Of a stretch of DNA of 64,000 nt, positions 53,781 through 63,782 are shown piece after piece. Numbering within the stretch: the first letter of the stretch is position 1; the number at the start of each line of letters is the position of its first letter. A program made the position numbers and the translations under genes. Location of the stretch: NCBI GenBank assembly GCA_035295125.1, contig DATGJP010000056.1:124001-188000 (forward strand), read 5' to 3'. This DNA comes from JAICMB01 sp035295125 (GTDB lineage: Bacteria > Acidobacteriota > Terriglobia > Bryobacterales > Bryobacteraceae). The notes under the pieces are model-generated. The model ran no database searches, was not told where the DNA came from, and was given only the letters and a program-made list of their open reading frames with translations.

Positions 53781-54524
53781 TCACTCGGGAAATATCTCGG
53801 TTGCGGCCTCCGCTTGCGACGGGTGGAGTCCCATGACACCATCATTGTGAACCGAGCAAACTAATCCGCGCTCACTTCCGTCATGCGTGCCGCGATGATC
53901 GTGCACCTGCACGCACGAATGGAGATTGAGCATGGCAATCAGCCTTTCGCAATCCAGTACGACATTGAAGTAGACCCAGATGTGACAGTTCTGCGACCAG
54001 GGCTGCCCGATATAGTTCGGATATTTGCCCCGATGACGCAGGGCATTTTCCACCGGGAGCAAATGCTCGCAGATGCCAGTGTCGCGGGACAGTTCTTCGG
54101 CGGCGGCTGTGTTTCCGGAGCGTCGACATAAAGATGAAAGGCTGTCGCGCACCTCCAGGCACCGACGATCGTCGACGGGAAAGCGATCGCAAACATACGC
54201 GTACACTTTCAGCTTCAGTGGGAAGGCATCATCCAGCCGATCGAGTGACGCCAGCACGTTAGCCAGGTTGTCCGCTGCTGCGATGGCCGGTCCGGATTCA
54301 GGACCGGCGAGTTCCGTAAGGAGACGGAACACTGCTTCAAAGTAAGGGACCGACGCGGCCGCCTGGCTCCTGTTCGCAAAGAACCCGCGCCAGGCAGCGA
54401 CGCTCCGGCCAACATCCTCAAGCTCCAGCGGTGATTTTGTAGCGGCGGACCGCAATTGTTCGCCGGCAACGGAAATCGCCGCCTCGAAACTGCCCAGGTT
54501 AAGAAGTCGGGTAAGCTCAGTCAT
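53781..54524 (-). CDS. Conserved hypothetical protein, helical repeat plus His/Cys-rich C-terminus
   Basis: The 247-residue protein has a TPR-like helical region (MTELTRLLNLGSFEAAISVAGEQL to about residue 160: pairs of helices with YAYVCDRFPVDDRRCLEVRDSL) and a different C-terminal part with many His, Cys and Trp residues (QNCHIWVYFNVVLD, CVQVHDHRGTHDGSERGLVC, HNDGVMGLHP). The C-terminal part looks like a small metal- or ligand-binding domain. I do not know its function. I chose ATG 54524; a GTG at 54623 would add 33 low-complexity residues and has no Shine-Dalgarno. It is divergent from an AraC-type regulator. Confidence 0.65.
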   Translation of the reverse strand: MTELTRLLNLGSFEAAISVAGEQLRSAATKSPLELEDVGRSVAAWRGFFANRSQAAASVPYFEAVFRLLTELAGPESGPAIAAADNLANVLASLDRLDDAFPLKLKVYAYVCDRFPVDDRRCLEVRDSLSSLCRRSGNTAAAEELSRDTGICEHLLPVENALRHRGKYPNYIGQPWSQNCHIWVYFNVVLDCERLIAMLNLHSCVQVHDHRGTHDGSERGLVCSVHNDGVMGLHPSQAEAATEIFPE

Positions 54525-54658
54525 CGATGCGCAATCGCTATTGTCCCCTGAGTCCGTGCCGGCGGAGAGGAAAGAGCGGCCAGGATTCTTGAACCTCCGG
54601 CTTCTATAATGCGGATGAGACACTGGTTACGTTTTCCCAAGCGCCACGTCTCAAATGT

Positions 54659-55507
54659 GTGTCCACGCAAATGAGCCAGTCATGCGTCGAACCAGTCCCG
54701 GCAATCAAGGGTATTCAGGTTCTGCGTGCTGAGACATTGCCTGGCGTGATTTTCTATCGCGGGAATGAGATCAGCCATCGTTACCCCCGGCATTGGCACG
54801 ACGAACTGCATGTTTGTAAATACCACGCCGGTACAGGCTATCTGCGCTACAAAGGCAACTCCTATCAGAGCTGCCCGGGCGACCTGGCCGTTACTGCTCC
54901 TGGTGAGGTCCACGAGAACTGGGTCGTGCCAGGCGCGAGCGTCAGCTTCCACAGCGTGTACATCCCTGTTCCTCTGCTTCACTCCGCTTTTCAACAGCTC
55001 GGCACGAAGCAGCGAGGATTGACTTTTGGCGTGGGTTTTCTCCCGGCCGGCGACACCGGCCGGTGGCTTGTCGCCGCTTATCAAGCCATTGAAGACGCCG
55101 CTTCGCCACTGGCCTGCGAGGATCGGTGGCTCGGCTTCCTGTTGTCTTTGATCCGGCAGTGTTCAGATTCCGAACCAATGCCCGCGTCTATCGGCCAGGA
55201 TCGGAAGTGCGTGCGGAAGGTGCGCGAATACATTGATGCCCACTTCACGCGATCGATTTCAATGGGCGAACTGGCCGGCGCTGTTGGATTGAGCATGTTT
55301 CATCTCCATCGTATGTTTCGCGCGACTACCGGTATCCCTCCGCACGAATACCAGATCCAGCTTCGGATCAATCATGCGAAACGACTGTTACAGAGAGGAC
55401 ACCGTCCAGTGGATGTAGCACTGTCCAGCGGGTTCAGCGACCAAAGCCATCTCACCAGGCATTTTAAGCGCCTCGTCGGTATCACTCCCGCCAAATTTTC
55501 GGCCTGA
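54659..55507 (+). CDS. AraC family transcriptional regulator
   Basis: The 282-residue regulator has an N-terminal cupin-like sensor domain (RHWHDELHVCKYHAGTGYLRY, CPGDLAVTAPGEVHENW) and a C-terminal AraC DNA-binding domain with two helix-turn-helix units (MGELAGAVGLSMFHLHRMFRATTG and PVDVALSSGFSDQSHLTRHFKRLVG). The histidine-containing cupin may bind a small ligand. The start is GTG 54659 or ATG 54671; neither has a strong Shine-Dalgarno. It lies between the divergent hypothetical gene and the hydrolase gene 119 nt downstream, both possible targets. The inducer is unknown. Confidence 0.9.
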   Translation: MSTQMSQSCVEPVPAIKGIQVLRAETLPGVIFYRGNEISHRYPRHWHDELHVCKYHAGTGYLRYKGNSYQSCPGDLAVTAPGEVHENWVVPGASVSFHSVYIPVPLLHSAFQQLGTKQRGLTFGVGFLPAGDTGRWLVAAYQAIEDAASPLACEDRWLGFLLSLIRQCSDSEPMPASIGQDRKCVRKVREYIDAHFTRSISMGELAGAVGLSMFHLHRMFRATTGIPPHEYQIQLRINHAKRLLQRGHRPVDVALSSGFSDQSHLTRHFKRLVGITPAKFSA

Positions 55508-55626
55508 TCAGCGTCGTTTTCGCGCGACAGCAAGAACGTGCAAGACGCTCCGGCTTGCCGCCCCTATCATGAACCCTGTTCCAGGGGACCGCATGGACGG
55601 GTTGGGACGGACTGAGATGGAGTTTC

Positions 55627-56742
55627 ATGATCTTTTGGCTTAAGCCTTCCCGGCACAGCGTTGTGGGTGCGCTTTCAATCGTTGGGATATTCGTTTGCAC
55701 TGCGTGCCCCGCGTTTTCGGCCGACAAACTGCCCTCTGCCGACGGCCGAAACATCGAGAAAGTGGAGATCGCACCCGGCATTTATCAATTCATGACTCTG
55801 CGGGATAGCTACGTCCGCCAACTCAATTCGGTGGCGATCGTGAACGAGAACGATGTGCTGGTGTTTGATACGAACACACGGCCTTCCAGCGCACAACTGA
55901 TCCTCGACGAAATACGCCGGCTCACGAGCAAGCCAGTGCGTTATGTGGTGAACTCGCATTGGCACCCTGACCATTGGTCGGGAAACGAAGTGTACTTGAA
56001 GGCGTTCCCTGACTTGCAGATCATTGCGTCGGAACAGATGCTTGGGTACATGCTCAACACCGCGAACGCGTGGCCCCGCCGTTTCCAGAACAACCTCAAG
56101 CAACTGCGGAACAGGCTGGAAAAGGAGGTCGCCACTGGGAAGAAGGACGATGGATCGCCGTTGACAGCGGAAGGACGCATGGAAGATGAGGAGGATGTAA
56201 AGAACTATGCCAGCCTCACAGATGAGCAGGTTCGGCTGAAGCACATCTTTCCCAATCTCACGTACACCGGCAAGCTGGCATTCGTGCATGGCGGCCGCGA
56301 ATTCCGCTTCATGAGCGTGACGGGTGATGCCGACGGCACCACCGTGCTTTATCTTCCGCGTGAGAAGGTGCTCATTACGGGCGACGTCATCTCCTACCCC
56401 ATCCCGTACTTCACGCCTCCGCCGGGCCGCCACGCCGCAAGTCTCAGGGAACTTGCGCAGTTGGACACCGGCGTGATCGTCCCGGGACACGGGCCGGCAT
56501 TTCGCAACAAAGACTTTCTCCATCTGGAACTTCAGCTCCTGGAAACTGTCATCGCCGGTGTTCGCGGAGAACTGCGGAAAGGGGCGCTGGCCCTGGCCGA
56601 TATTCAGGCCGTCGTGACCGCCGAAAGCCTGCGGGAAAAGTTCACCCACAATGATCCTGACCTCGACGCACGGTTCCGCGAACGGGTCAAGTTCCTGGTG
56701 AAGATCGCCATCCGCGAAGAAGTGGATAACAAGGACTACTGA
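55627..56742 (+). CDS. Exported metallo-beta-lactamase-fold hydrolase
   Basis: The 371-residue protein starts with a signal peptide (SVVGALSIVGIFVCTACPAFSA) and then has the MBL fold: opening strands SVAIVNENDVLVFDTN, the metal motif HWHPDH in VVNSHWHPDHWSGN, the next ligands in FMSVTGDADGTTVLY and LITGDVISY, and the final histidine in VIVPGHGPA. A bimetal periplasmic hydrolase is likely; whether it is a beta-lactamase, lactonase or other esterase cannot be told. It may be controlled by the AraC gene upstream. A truncated relative lies directly after it. Confidence 0.88.
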   Translation: MIFWLKPSRHSVVGALSIVGIFVCTACPAFSADKLPSADGRNIEKVEIAPGIYQFMTLRDSYVRQLNSVAIVNENDVLVFDTNTRPSSAQLILDEIRRLTSKPVRYVVNSHWHPDHWSGNEVYLKAFPDLQIIASEQMLGYMLNTANAWPRRFQNNLKQLRNRLEKEVATGKKDDGSPLTAEGRMEDEEDVKNYASLTDEQVRLKHIFPNLTYTGKLAFVHGGREFRFMSVTGDADGTTVLYLPREKVLITGDVISYPIPYFTPPPGRHAASLRELAQLDTGVIVPGHGPAFRNKDFLHLELQLLETVIAGVRGELRKGALALADIQAVVTAESLREKFTHNDPDLDARFRERVKFLVKIAIREEVDNKDY

Positions 56743-56743
56743 T

Positions 56744-56911
56744 GAGTCGCACATCCCGAAACGCGCTGAGGACAATGCACCTGACGGAAACGTCAGTGGG
56801 AATACGACGGTCATCATCGGCGACCGTGAGGTGTTCGTCGTGGACTCGTGTTTTCAACTTTCCGCCGCTCGATCCGATATCCGGCTCATTCGCCAATGGA
56901 CTCCCAAAATA
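56744..56911 (+). pseudogene. Truncated MBL-fold hydrolase remnant
   Basis: Read in the frame of 56744, this segment encodes GNTTVIIGDREVFVVDSC followed by SAARSDIRLIRQWTPK, which is the characteristic opening of MBL-fold hydrolases just before the HxHxDH strand. It then ends: the next residues (IRSAHNEAMNNA) are unrelated and no metal motif follows. There is no start codon in frame that would give a proper N-terminus. It is therefore a gene fragment, probably of a second exported hydrolase like the one before it, cut off on the side of the ADOP gene. Confidence 0.65.
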
Positions 56912-56968
56912 AGGTCCGCTCACAACGAGGCTATGAACAATGCTTTGCCGCCACCTCGATCGGCACCG

Positions 56969-59407
56969 CTATTCGTCGCGCAAGGCGGACATCGGATCGA
57001 TCTTCGTCGCGTGCAGTGCCGGGAGGTAGCATGCCAGCAGGGCGGCCGCCAGTAACGTCACGACGACTGCCGCGAGCGAGCGCCAGTCGAAGCCCGACAC
57101 GTTGTACAGCAGGCCGCGCAGCGTGCGCCCGACGAACCAGGCGCCGGGAAGGCCCAGCGCCAGTCCTGCCAGTGCGGCCTTCATTCCATCGCCAACCATC
57201 AGGCGCAGAACCTGCGCGCGCCCAGCGCCGAGCGCCATGCGGATGCCCATTTCGTGGCTGCGCTGGGCTACCGAGAAGGTCATCACGCCGTAGATTCCGA
57301 TTGCCGCCAGTAACAGCGCCAGGCCGGCGAAGGTGCCAAAGACGACGACTGCGAAACGGTCGCTGGCCACCGATTGGCTTACCACCTGGTCGAGGGTCAG
57401 CACGCCAGTCATCGGCAGATCCTGATCGAGCGAGCGGATGGCAGCGGCGATGCTCTTCGTCACTGCGGTAGGGTTGCCGCCGGTGCGTACGGCGATGGAC
57501 ACGAAAGCCCAGGGGCTTTGATCGAAGGGCACGTCCACCTCAGGCGAGCCTGAGGACGGATGCGACCCGTACTGCACGTCGTGAAAGACACCGACGATCT
57601 GCCATTCCACCGGAGCGCCCAGGGGCGGATTGTGGCCGGGCAGCAGCTCCGGGATGCGCAGGCGTTGGGCGAGCGGGTCCATGCCAGGCAGATATTGACG
57701 GGCGAAGCTTTCGCTGACCATCGCCACACGAACGCCGCCGGCGATATCGCGGGCGTTCAGAAAGCGTCCCCGGCTCAAGCGGATTCCGTAAGTTTCGTAG
57801 TAATCCGGTGTCGCCGGCTGGTAAAAAGCCGTGGGTTGCTTGCTCACATCCACCGACGGCTGTCCGGCAACCGAGAACGGCAGCGAACCGGCTCCGCCGC
57901 CGGCCGGCAGGAACGGTGAGAGCGCCGCACGCTGGACCCCTGGCACAGCTTTGATCTTCTCCAGCAATTGCCGGTAGAACATTCGGATCTGGTCTGCCTG
58001 CATGGTACGGCCTGTCCGCAGCGGCACGCGAAATGTGAGGACGTGGTGAGTTTGAATGCCGAGGTCGGCGGTCGCCACGTTCCAGAAACTGCGAACGGTC
58101 AGCCCGGCGCCGGTCACGAGGACGAATGCGAGCGCGAATTCCGCCACCACCAGGGCGGTACGCAGGCGACGATTCCCCCCGCCGGCGAGGCTCCGTCCGC
58201 TTTCCTTCAGGACATCGTTGAGGTTCTGCCGCGCGGCGTGCCACGCTGGCGCGCTGCCGAACAGTACGCCGCTCAGCAGGGTTGCACCCAGGGTGAAGAG
58301 CAGCACCGGGATGTTCAATCGCGGGTCAGCCTCGTAGGGAATGCCCAGATCGTTCCGGGGCATAGCCGCCAAGACCCCCTTCAGGATTCCGCTCGCGCAG
58401 AAGACGCCCAGGGCGCCTCCTAGACTCGCGAGCGCGAGACTCTCCGCCAGGAACTGACGGAAGACCCGTCCGCGCGAAGCGCCATGCGCGACCCGGACAG
58501 CGACCTCACGTTCGCGCGCCATTCCCCATGCGAGCAGCAGATTGGCGATGTTGACGCATGCGATCAGGAGAACGAAGCCCACGGCCCCCATCATCAGCCA
58601 CAGGCCCGTGCGTGTATTGCGAGGCAGAAAATCATTCTTGAGCGGTTCCACGCTGACGGTCAGATCGGCATCGGTTACGGGGTAAGACCGCGCCAGCCGT
58701 TTCTCGATTAGTGTCATCTCGGCATTGGCGGCGGCCAAGGACACTCCGGGCTTCAGGCGTCCAAGAACCAGAAGCCAATGCCCCTCGCGGTTGATCTCTT
58801 CAGGCTGGAAAGCCAACGGCACGTTAATCTGACTGTCGCCACGGTCGTTGGGCCCTGGAGCGGCGACACCGACGATGGTGTACAACTCCCCGCTCATACG
58901 CAGCTTCCTTCCGACAACTTGAGGATCGCTGCCGAATTTCTGCTGCCAATAGGAGTAGTTCAGGATGACCACCCGATCATTGCCCACCTTCGAGTCGTCG
59001 GGAAGGAAGTGCCTTCCAAGATGCACGTTCTGTCCGACCAGCAAATCGAAGAAGGCTGTGGACAAGCGCGTGGCCTGGACCTCTTCGGTCCAGTTTTCGG
59101 TCGCGATGGTGAAGCCCGCACCCGTCCAGGCGCCGAGGCTTTGGAACACCGTGCTCTGGCGCTGCCAGTCCTGATAATCATCGGTAGAAGTGTTGATCCT
59201 CTCGCCTTTGCGGTGCGTCCAGACCATCACCAGGCGGTCCGAGTCAGGGTATGGGAGGGGAGCCAGCAGAACCGAGTACAGCAGGCTGAAGATCGCCGTG
59301 GTGGCGCCGATGCCCAGAGCCAGGGCCACCAGTGACACGACGGCAAACCCCGGACTCTTCCGCAGCAGCCGGGAACCGAAACGAATGTCGCGTAAAAACT
59401 CAATCAC
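56969..59407 (-). CDS. ADOP-type MacB/FtsX permease (third)
   Basis: The 812-residue permease has the full ADOP plan: N-terminal FLRDIRFGSRLLRKSPGF and helix VVSLVALALGIGATTAIFS, first MacB-type periplasmic domain, central FtsX block (GAVGFVLLIACVNIANLLLAWGMAREREVAVRVAHGA), second periplasmic domain and a last FtsX block with GIYGVMTFSVAQRSHEMGIRMALGA, ending in DPMSALRDE. It starts at GTG 59407, with GGGAGG 8 nt upstream. It is a single gene with no ATPase partner. It differs clearly from the pair at 12.5-17.5 kb, so the three are old paralogues. Substrate is unknown. Confidence 0.9.
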   Translation of the reverse strand: MIEFLRDIRFGSRLLRKSPGFAVVSLVALALGIGATTAIFSLLYSVLLAPLPYPDSDRLVMVWTHRKGERINTSTDDYQDWQRQSTVFQSLGAWTGAGFTIATENWTEEVQATRLSTAFFDLLVGQNVHLGRHFLPDDSKVGNDRVVILNYSYWQQKFGSDPQVVGRKLRMSGELYTIVGVAAPGPNDRGDSQINVPLAFQPEEINREGHWLLVLGRLKPGVSLAAANAEMTLIEKRLARSYPVTDADLTVSVEPLKNDFLPRNTRTGLWLMMGAVGFVLLIACVNIANLLLAWGMAREREVAVRVAHGASRGRVFRQFLAESLALASLGGALGVFCASGILKGVLAAMPRNDLGIPYEADPRLNIPVLLFTLGATLLSGVLFGSAPAWHAARQNLNDVLKESGRSLAGGGNRRLRTALVVAEFALAFVLVTGAGLTVRSFWNVATADLGIQTHHVLTFRVPLRTGRTMQADQIRMFYRQLLEKIKAVPGVQRAALSPFLPAGGGAGSLPFSVAGQPSVDVSKQPTAFYQPATPDYYETYGIRLSRGRFLNARDIAGGVRVAMVSESFARQYLPGMDPLAQRLRIPELLPGHNPPLGAPVEWQIVGVFHDVQYGSHPSSGSPEVDVPFDQSPWAFVSIAVRTGGNPTAVTKSIAAAIRSLDQDLPMTGVLTLDQVVSQSVASDRFAVVVFGTFAGLALLLAAIGIYGVMTFSVAQRSHEMGIRMALGAGRAQVLRLMVGDGMKAALAGLALGLPGAWFVGRTLRGLLYNVSGFDWRSLAAVVVTLLAAALLACYLPALHATKIDPMSALRDE

Positions 59408-60441
59408 GTGGTGAGCCTCCCGACATGAGTAAGACGTAACATGTAGTGGTTGTCAAGCACGTGCCCAGCCAGGGCGTCCTTGTGCACTTGTGGGATAGAT
59501 GCGATTGCACCCATCACAGCGTTGTCCGGTCTCGGGCCTCTAGTGTTCGTTTCCGGACGGCTGGACAGTAGCGTCTTTGAGGGACTACGGCCGCGCGGGT
59601 TCGCCGCCCGGCAAAGGCGATACCAGAAGCACAATCGTGCCGAGGTCGATAGCATCCTTCAGGCTTGCAGGAAGCAATTCAGCGGACGCAATTCGACCCG
59701 CGTCATCTGAGACACGCCGGCTTGCTGTCCCAGGGATCGCGTCGGCTCCGACGAGAACGCCGCCGATTCTCATGCCTTATCGAGCCACGCCATTCGGCCT
59801 TTGGGAACTGCGGGGCGTCGCAACGGACGCCAATGGCCGCCTTGATCGAACATTGCCGCGAGCAGTCGTGAGACGGCGGAAACTGGACGATTGGAAATAT
59901 AGGCATTGCAGGTGCTGCCAAAGGCCCTGCAAGTCAATTAACCACGGGTCCGCCGTTTCCTTCTTCGAAGCGGTGCCAGAGATCGGCCGCATGGGCCTAC
60001 GCGAGGGCATCCATAACAGTCCCATATCAGATCTTCACGTGCATATCTTCACTCGATGCACGTGAATCCCCAAGCGGCGCCCAAACGGATTCAGTTGGTT
60101 GCACCGAACGAGCCATACATTCAATGGCCAAAATGGCTCACTCGGAGACAGAGTGTCATGGAATAACACGACACGGTCGCCGCTATCGCGTATCATCAAT
60201 GGAGCGAGTCTACGGGCGCCGCCGGGATTCTATTCAATTCCAGACAAAGATCAACCAATACCGGACAAACGTCCTCGCTGGCGACTACCTTTTCCCTCGT
60301 TTGTGCGTCTAAACAGAGTTGTTTGAGGAGATCATTTGCCTTTTCAGGAGGCAATATCAGTTAGACAGGGTTAGTCTCAAAAGCTTGTTCGCTCCGGCGA
60401 ATTAAATAAAGAGTAGTCCTTTGTTGGGGAGGAGATCCATC
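59408..60441. other. About 1 kb without a convincing gene
   Basis: The gap between the third ADOP gene and the TonB-dependent receptor (divergent) contains several open frames up to 162 codons, but none has a Shine-Dalgarno with a plausible protein. One minus-strand stretch (59773-59585) has a protein-like composition (PGTASRRVSDDAGRIASAEL) and could be a gene remnant. Near 60325 a GAGGAG lies 5 nt before a TTG that opens a 12-codon frame (60336-60374). The gap probably holds the control region of the receptor gene. Confidence 0.5.
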
Positions 60442-63400
60442 ATGAGATCAATGCGATTCGTGTGTCTTTTTGTAATACTAGCTGCACTTGTCGTTCCGGT
60501 ATCCATCTGGGCACAGGGTGCGGTTGGTACGATTAACGGAACCGTTACCGACGCGACCGGTGGTGCTGTTGCGGGCGCGACCGTTACCGCTACTAATACT
60601 GGAACCCGGGCTGAGTCGAAGACCCGAACCGACGCCACCGGCGCCTATCGGTTCGTGGATCTGCCCCCCGGACAGTACACTATCACCGTCGAAGCGCCGG
60701 GATTCCGGAAATCGGTCACGGCCGAGCAGCGCTTGCTGGTGGCCAGCACACTGCGTCTGGACGTCAGCCTGGAAGTCGGGCAGGTTACCGAAAGCGTAAC
60801 GGTGGACACGCGCGCAGCCCAGGTGAACACCGACGATGCGCAACTGGGCGAAGCCCTCACAAACATTCCCGACCTCCCGATCCTCTCTGGTAGCGGCGGC
60901 CGTAATGCCCTCTCGCTCGTCGCACTGCAGCCGGGTGTAGTCGTTACGCCTTCTACTACGGCAGCCCAGCCCGGAAGTTCGGTCGGCCCGTTCAACATCA
61001 ACGGCCAGCGCTCGCAAGCGAACAATTTCATCCTCGATGGCGCGGATTCCAACGACCTGGCGATCAACATTCCCGATTCGGTCGACGTGATCTCACCTAA
61101 TGCGCTCGGTGAGTTTCGCGTCGTCACCGGCCCGATGAAAGCCGAATATGGACGCAACTCCGGCGCCGTCATCGAAACGACGATTAAGTCCGGAACGAAT
61201 TCCTTCCATGGCCAGGCAACGGAGATCTTCCGTAACAAGGTGTTGAACGCGACGCCGTTCTTCCTCAATGCCGCCAGCCAGCCCAAGCCGCAGTACAACG
61301 CCAACGACTTCGATGCCAATATCGGGGGCCGCGTCATCAAGGACAGGACGTTCTTCTTCGTGTCGTACCTGGGTTTTCGCCGTGTCATCGGCCAAACCAA
61401 TGAGGGAACGGTATTCAGCGATGCCGAGCGTGCTGCGATCCTTGCCAGTGGCGTTCCCGCCGCCAAGGCCGTCGTGAATATCACTCCCAAAGCCTCCTTT
61501 GGCAACCAGCTGTTCAGCGCCCCGGTAGACTCACTCAATCGCGACCAGGGTGTAATGAGGATCGATCATCGTTTCTCAAACTCCAACAATTTCTCGGCTT
61601 CGTACTTCACCGAGAGGTCAACGGATAATGCGCCGTTTGCGTTCCAGGGGCCCACGATTCCAGGCTTCGGCGAACTCGACCTGATCACCTACCATAATGT
61701 TGCGCTGCACGACACACACACCTTCGGCCCCAACATTGTTAACGAGGCGGTGGCATCCTTCCACCGGCGCGACCAGCCCGGCGTAGTGCCGGCGAACACC
61801 ACAAGTCCCGCCAGCCTCGGTTTCACGGGCATCATACCCGACGACCCCAGCGCCGCGGGCCCGCCGTTCTTCAACATCGGCAGCATCGTCATTGGGAATA
61901 CCTATCAAGGTCCGCAAGCCCGCCGGGACAACACCTGGCAGTATCAGGACAGCGTCAGTTGGATCAAGGGCCGGCACACCATAAAGTTTGGCGCTGAGTT
62001 CCGTGCCTACGAGCAGAATCAGATTTTCGATTTCATCAACAACGGGTACCTGGCGTTCTCGGGTGATGCCACGACACAAGGTCTCGTGCCGCTGATTCCC
62101 GGCCTGGCGAACTCCGATCCCGCGATCAACGACTTCGCGAACGGCTACATCTCGAACTTCTACGACCAGTCCAACGCAAATCGCCAGGGCTATCGCGACA
62201 AGTTCTTCAGCGTCTTCGCGCAAGACGATTTCAGGGTCACCAGAACCTTCACTCTCAACATCGGTCTGCGCTATGACTTCGCCGAACCGCTGACTGAACT
62301 GAATAATCGCGTAAGTACGTTCCGTCCCGGTCAGCAATCCAGTCTCTTCCCGACCGCCCCCACGGGTTTGGTATTTCCGGGTGACCAGGGAATCAGCAAC
62401 TCTACCTACAGCCCGGATAAAACCAACTTCGGCCCGCGAGTGGGCTTCGCCTGGGATCCGCTAGGTACAGGCAAACTCAGCATCCGCTCGGGCTTCGGCA
62501 TCTTCTACAACGTGCCCGAAAGCGAATTGTCGCTGCAGTTCCTCGGAGCAGTGCCTTACGGCGCGCAGGTGGTGGCCATCGGTTCGACCGACTTTACCCA
62601 CCCGTATCAAACCTCAGTAAGCCCGCTCGCCACTAATCCTTTCCCGTTCCAGGTCGCGAAACCTGGCGACAAGGTCGACTTCACTCAGTACGCACCGATC
62701 AGCCTCACGATCATGGACCCCAAGTTCCGTACCCCGATGGCGATGCAGTACAGCTTCCAGGTGCAGTATCAGATCGCGAGGGACTGGGTTGCGGATGCGG
62801 CCTTCGTCGGAAGCCAGGGCAGACACCTCGAGGATCGGCGAAATATCGATCCCGCCCTCCTGACGCCCAACGCCAATCGCGGCAATGAAGATGCCCGGCG
62901 CGTCTTCAATCAGAACAATCCGCTGGATGCCGCGTTTGGGGGAGCCGTCTTCGGCACTATAACCGATCAGCTCAGCGACTCGACCTCGTCGTACAACAGC
63001 CTGCAGCTCAGCCTTCGCAAGCAGTTCTCCTATGGCCTGCAAATGACCAACGCGTATACGTGGGCGCATTGCATCGACACCGGGTCCGGCCTGCGCACGA
63101 ATTCGAATCCATTCAATGCGCTGCTCGATCGCGGTAATTGCGACACCGACGTGCGGCATAGCTACGTGGGCAGCGCCCTCTACGAGTTGCCTTTCTTCAA
63201 ACAGCAACGCGGCTTCCTGGGCCACGTGTTGGGCGGCTTCAAGGCTTCCACAGTCGTAACCCTCCAAAGCGGCATCCCATTCGACATCACCGATCCTTCC
63301 GGCGATCGCTCGCTCACCGGATCGGGTGACGACCGCCCCGATTATGTCGGAGGCACAGTCCAATTCGTCGACCCGCGCTCCAATCAGTTCGGCAACACGA

Positions 63401-63747
63401 ATTCCTACTTCAATGGCATCGGCGGAGGGAGCTCGACGGCGGCCGCCAATCCCTTCTTCCATCGCGTAGGCAGTGGTGCTTCTGTCGCGCAGGGAGCCGG
63501 CCGTTACGGAACCTTGGGCCGCAATGTCTTTCATGGCCCCGGGACGTTGAACACCGACGTCGCGTTCTGGAAGGCTGTAAACGTCACGGAACACCAGTCG
63601 CTGATCATCCGTATGGATGCTTTCAACTTCTTCAATCACACGCAGTTCTTCAACCCGAACTCCGCGATCGATTCGCCAACATTCGGGACTGTGACCCTGG
63701 CGCACGACCCGCGCCTGATTCAGCTCACTCTGCGCTACCAGTTCTGA
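60442..63747 (+). CDS. TonB-dependent receptor, Oar-like, with carboxypeptidase-regulatory domain
   Basis: The 1101-residue outer-membrane protein has a signal peptide (FVCLFVILAALVVPVSIWAQ), an N-terminal carboxypeptidase-regulatory/CnaB-type beta sandwich (GTINGTVTDATGGAVAGATV to FRKSVTAEQR), a plug-like domain (NNFILDGADSNDLAI, MKAEYGRNSGAVIETTIKSG), and a beta-barrel ending in QF... with a C-terminal aromatic residue (LTLRYQF). Such Oar-like proteins are numerous in Acidobacteria and probably take up large carbohydrates or peptides. The start ATG 60442 is preceded by GGGGAGGAG at 7 nt. A strong hairpin lies 36 nt downstream of the stop. Confidence 0.92.
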   Translation: MRSMRFVCLFVILAALVVPVSIWAQGAVGTINGTVTDATGGAVAGATVTATNTGTRAESKTRTDATGAYRFVDLPPGQYTITVEAPGFRKSVTAEQRLLVASTLRLDVSLEVGQVTESVTVDTRAAQVNTDDAQLGEALTNIPDLPILSGSGGRNALSLVALQPGVVVTPSTTAAQPGSSVGPFNINGQRSQANNFILDGADSNDLAINIPDSVDVISPNALGEFRVVTGPMKAEYGRNSGAVIETTIKSGTNSFHGQATEIFRNKVLNATPFFLNAASQPKPQYNANDFDANIGGRVIKDRTFFFVSYLGFRRVIGQTNEGTVFSDAERAAILASGVPAAKAVVNITPKASFGNQLFSAPVDSLNRDQGVMRIDHRFSNSNNFSASYFTERSTDNAPFAFQGPTIPGFGELDLITYHNVALHDTHTFGPNIVNEAVASFHRRDQPGVVPANTTSPASLGFTGIIPDDPSAAGPPFFNIGSIVIGNTYQGPQARRDNTWQYQDSVSWIKGRHTIKFGAEFRAYEQNQIFDFINNGYLAFSGDATTQGLVPLIPGLANSDPAINDFANGYISNFYDQSNANRQGYRDKFFSVFAQDDFRVTRTFTLNIGLRYDFAEPLTELNNRVSTFRPGQQSSLFPTAPTGLVFPGDQGISNSTYSPDKTNFGPRVGFAWDPLGTGKLSIRSGFGIFYNVPESELSLQFLGAVPYGAQVVAIGSTDFTHPYQTSVSPLATNPFPFQVAKPGDKVDFTQYAPISLTIMDPKFRTPMAMQYSFQVQYQIARDWVADAAFVGSQGRHLEDRRNIDPALLTPNANRGNEDARRVFNQNNPLDAAFGGAVFGTITDQLSDSTSSYNSLQLSLRKQFSYGLQMTNAYTWAHCIDTGSGLRTNSNPFNALLDRGNCDTDVRHSYVGSALYELPFFKQQRGFLGHVLGGFKASTVVTLQSGIPFDITDPSGDRSLTGSGDDRPDYVGGTVQFVDPRSNQFGNTNSYFNGIGGGSSTAAANPFFHRVGSGASVAQGAGRYGTLGRNVFHGPGTLNTDVAFWKAVNVTEHQSLIIRMDAFNFFNHTQFFNPNSAIDSPTFGTVTLAHDPRLIQLTLRYQF

Positions 63748-63782
63748 GCGGCCGCGCAGGGTCCTGTATTTGTGAAATGCAC

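Noticed and set aside
59577..60065. 162-codon frame in the gap before the TonB receptor
   Set aside because: Composition is not protein-like (clusters of Arg, Ser, Cys), there is no Shine-Dalgarno, and no family is recognised.
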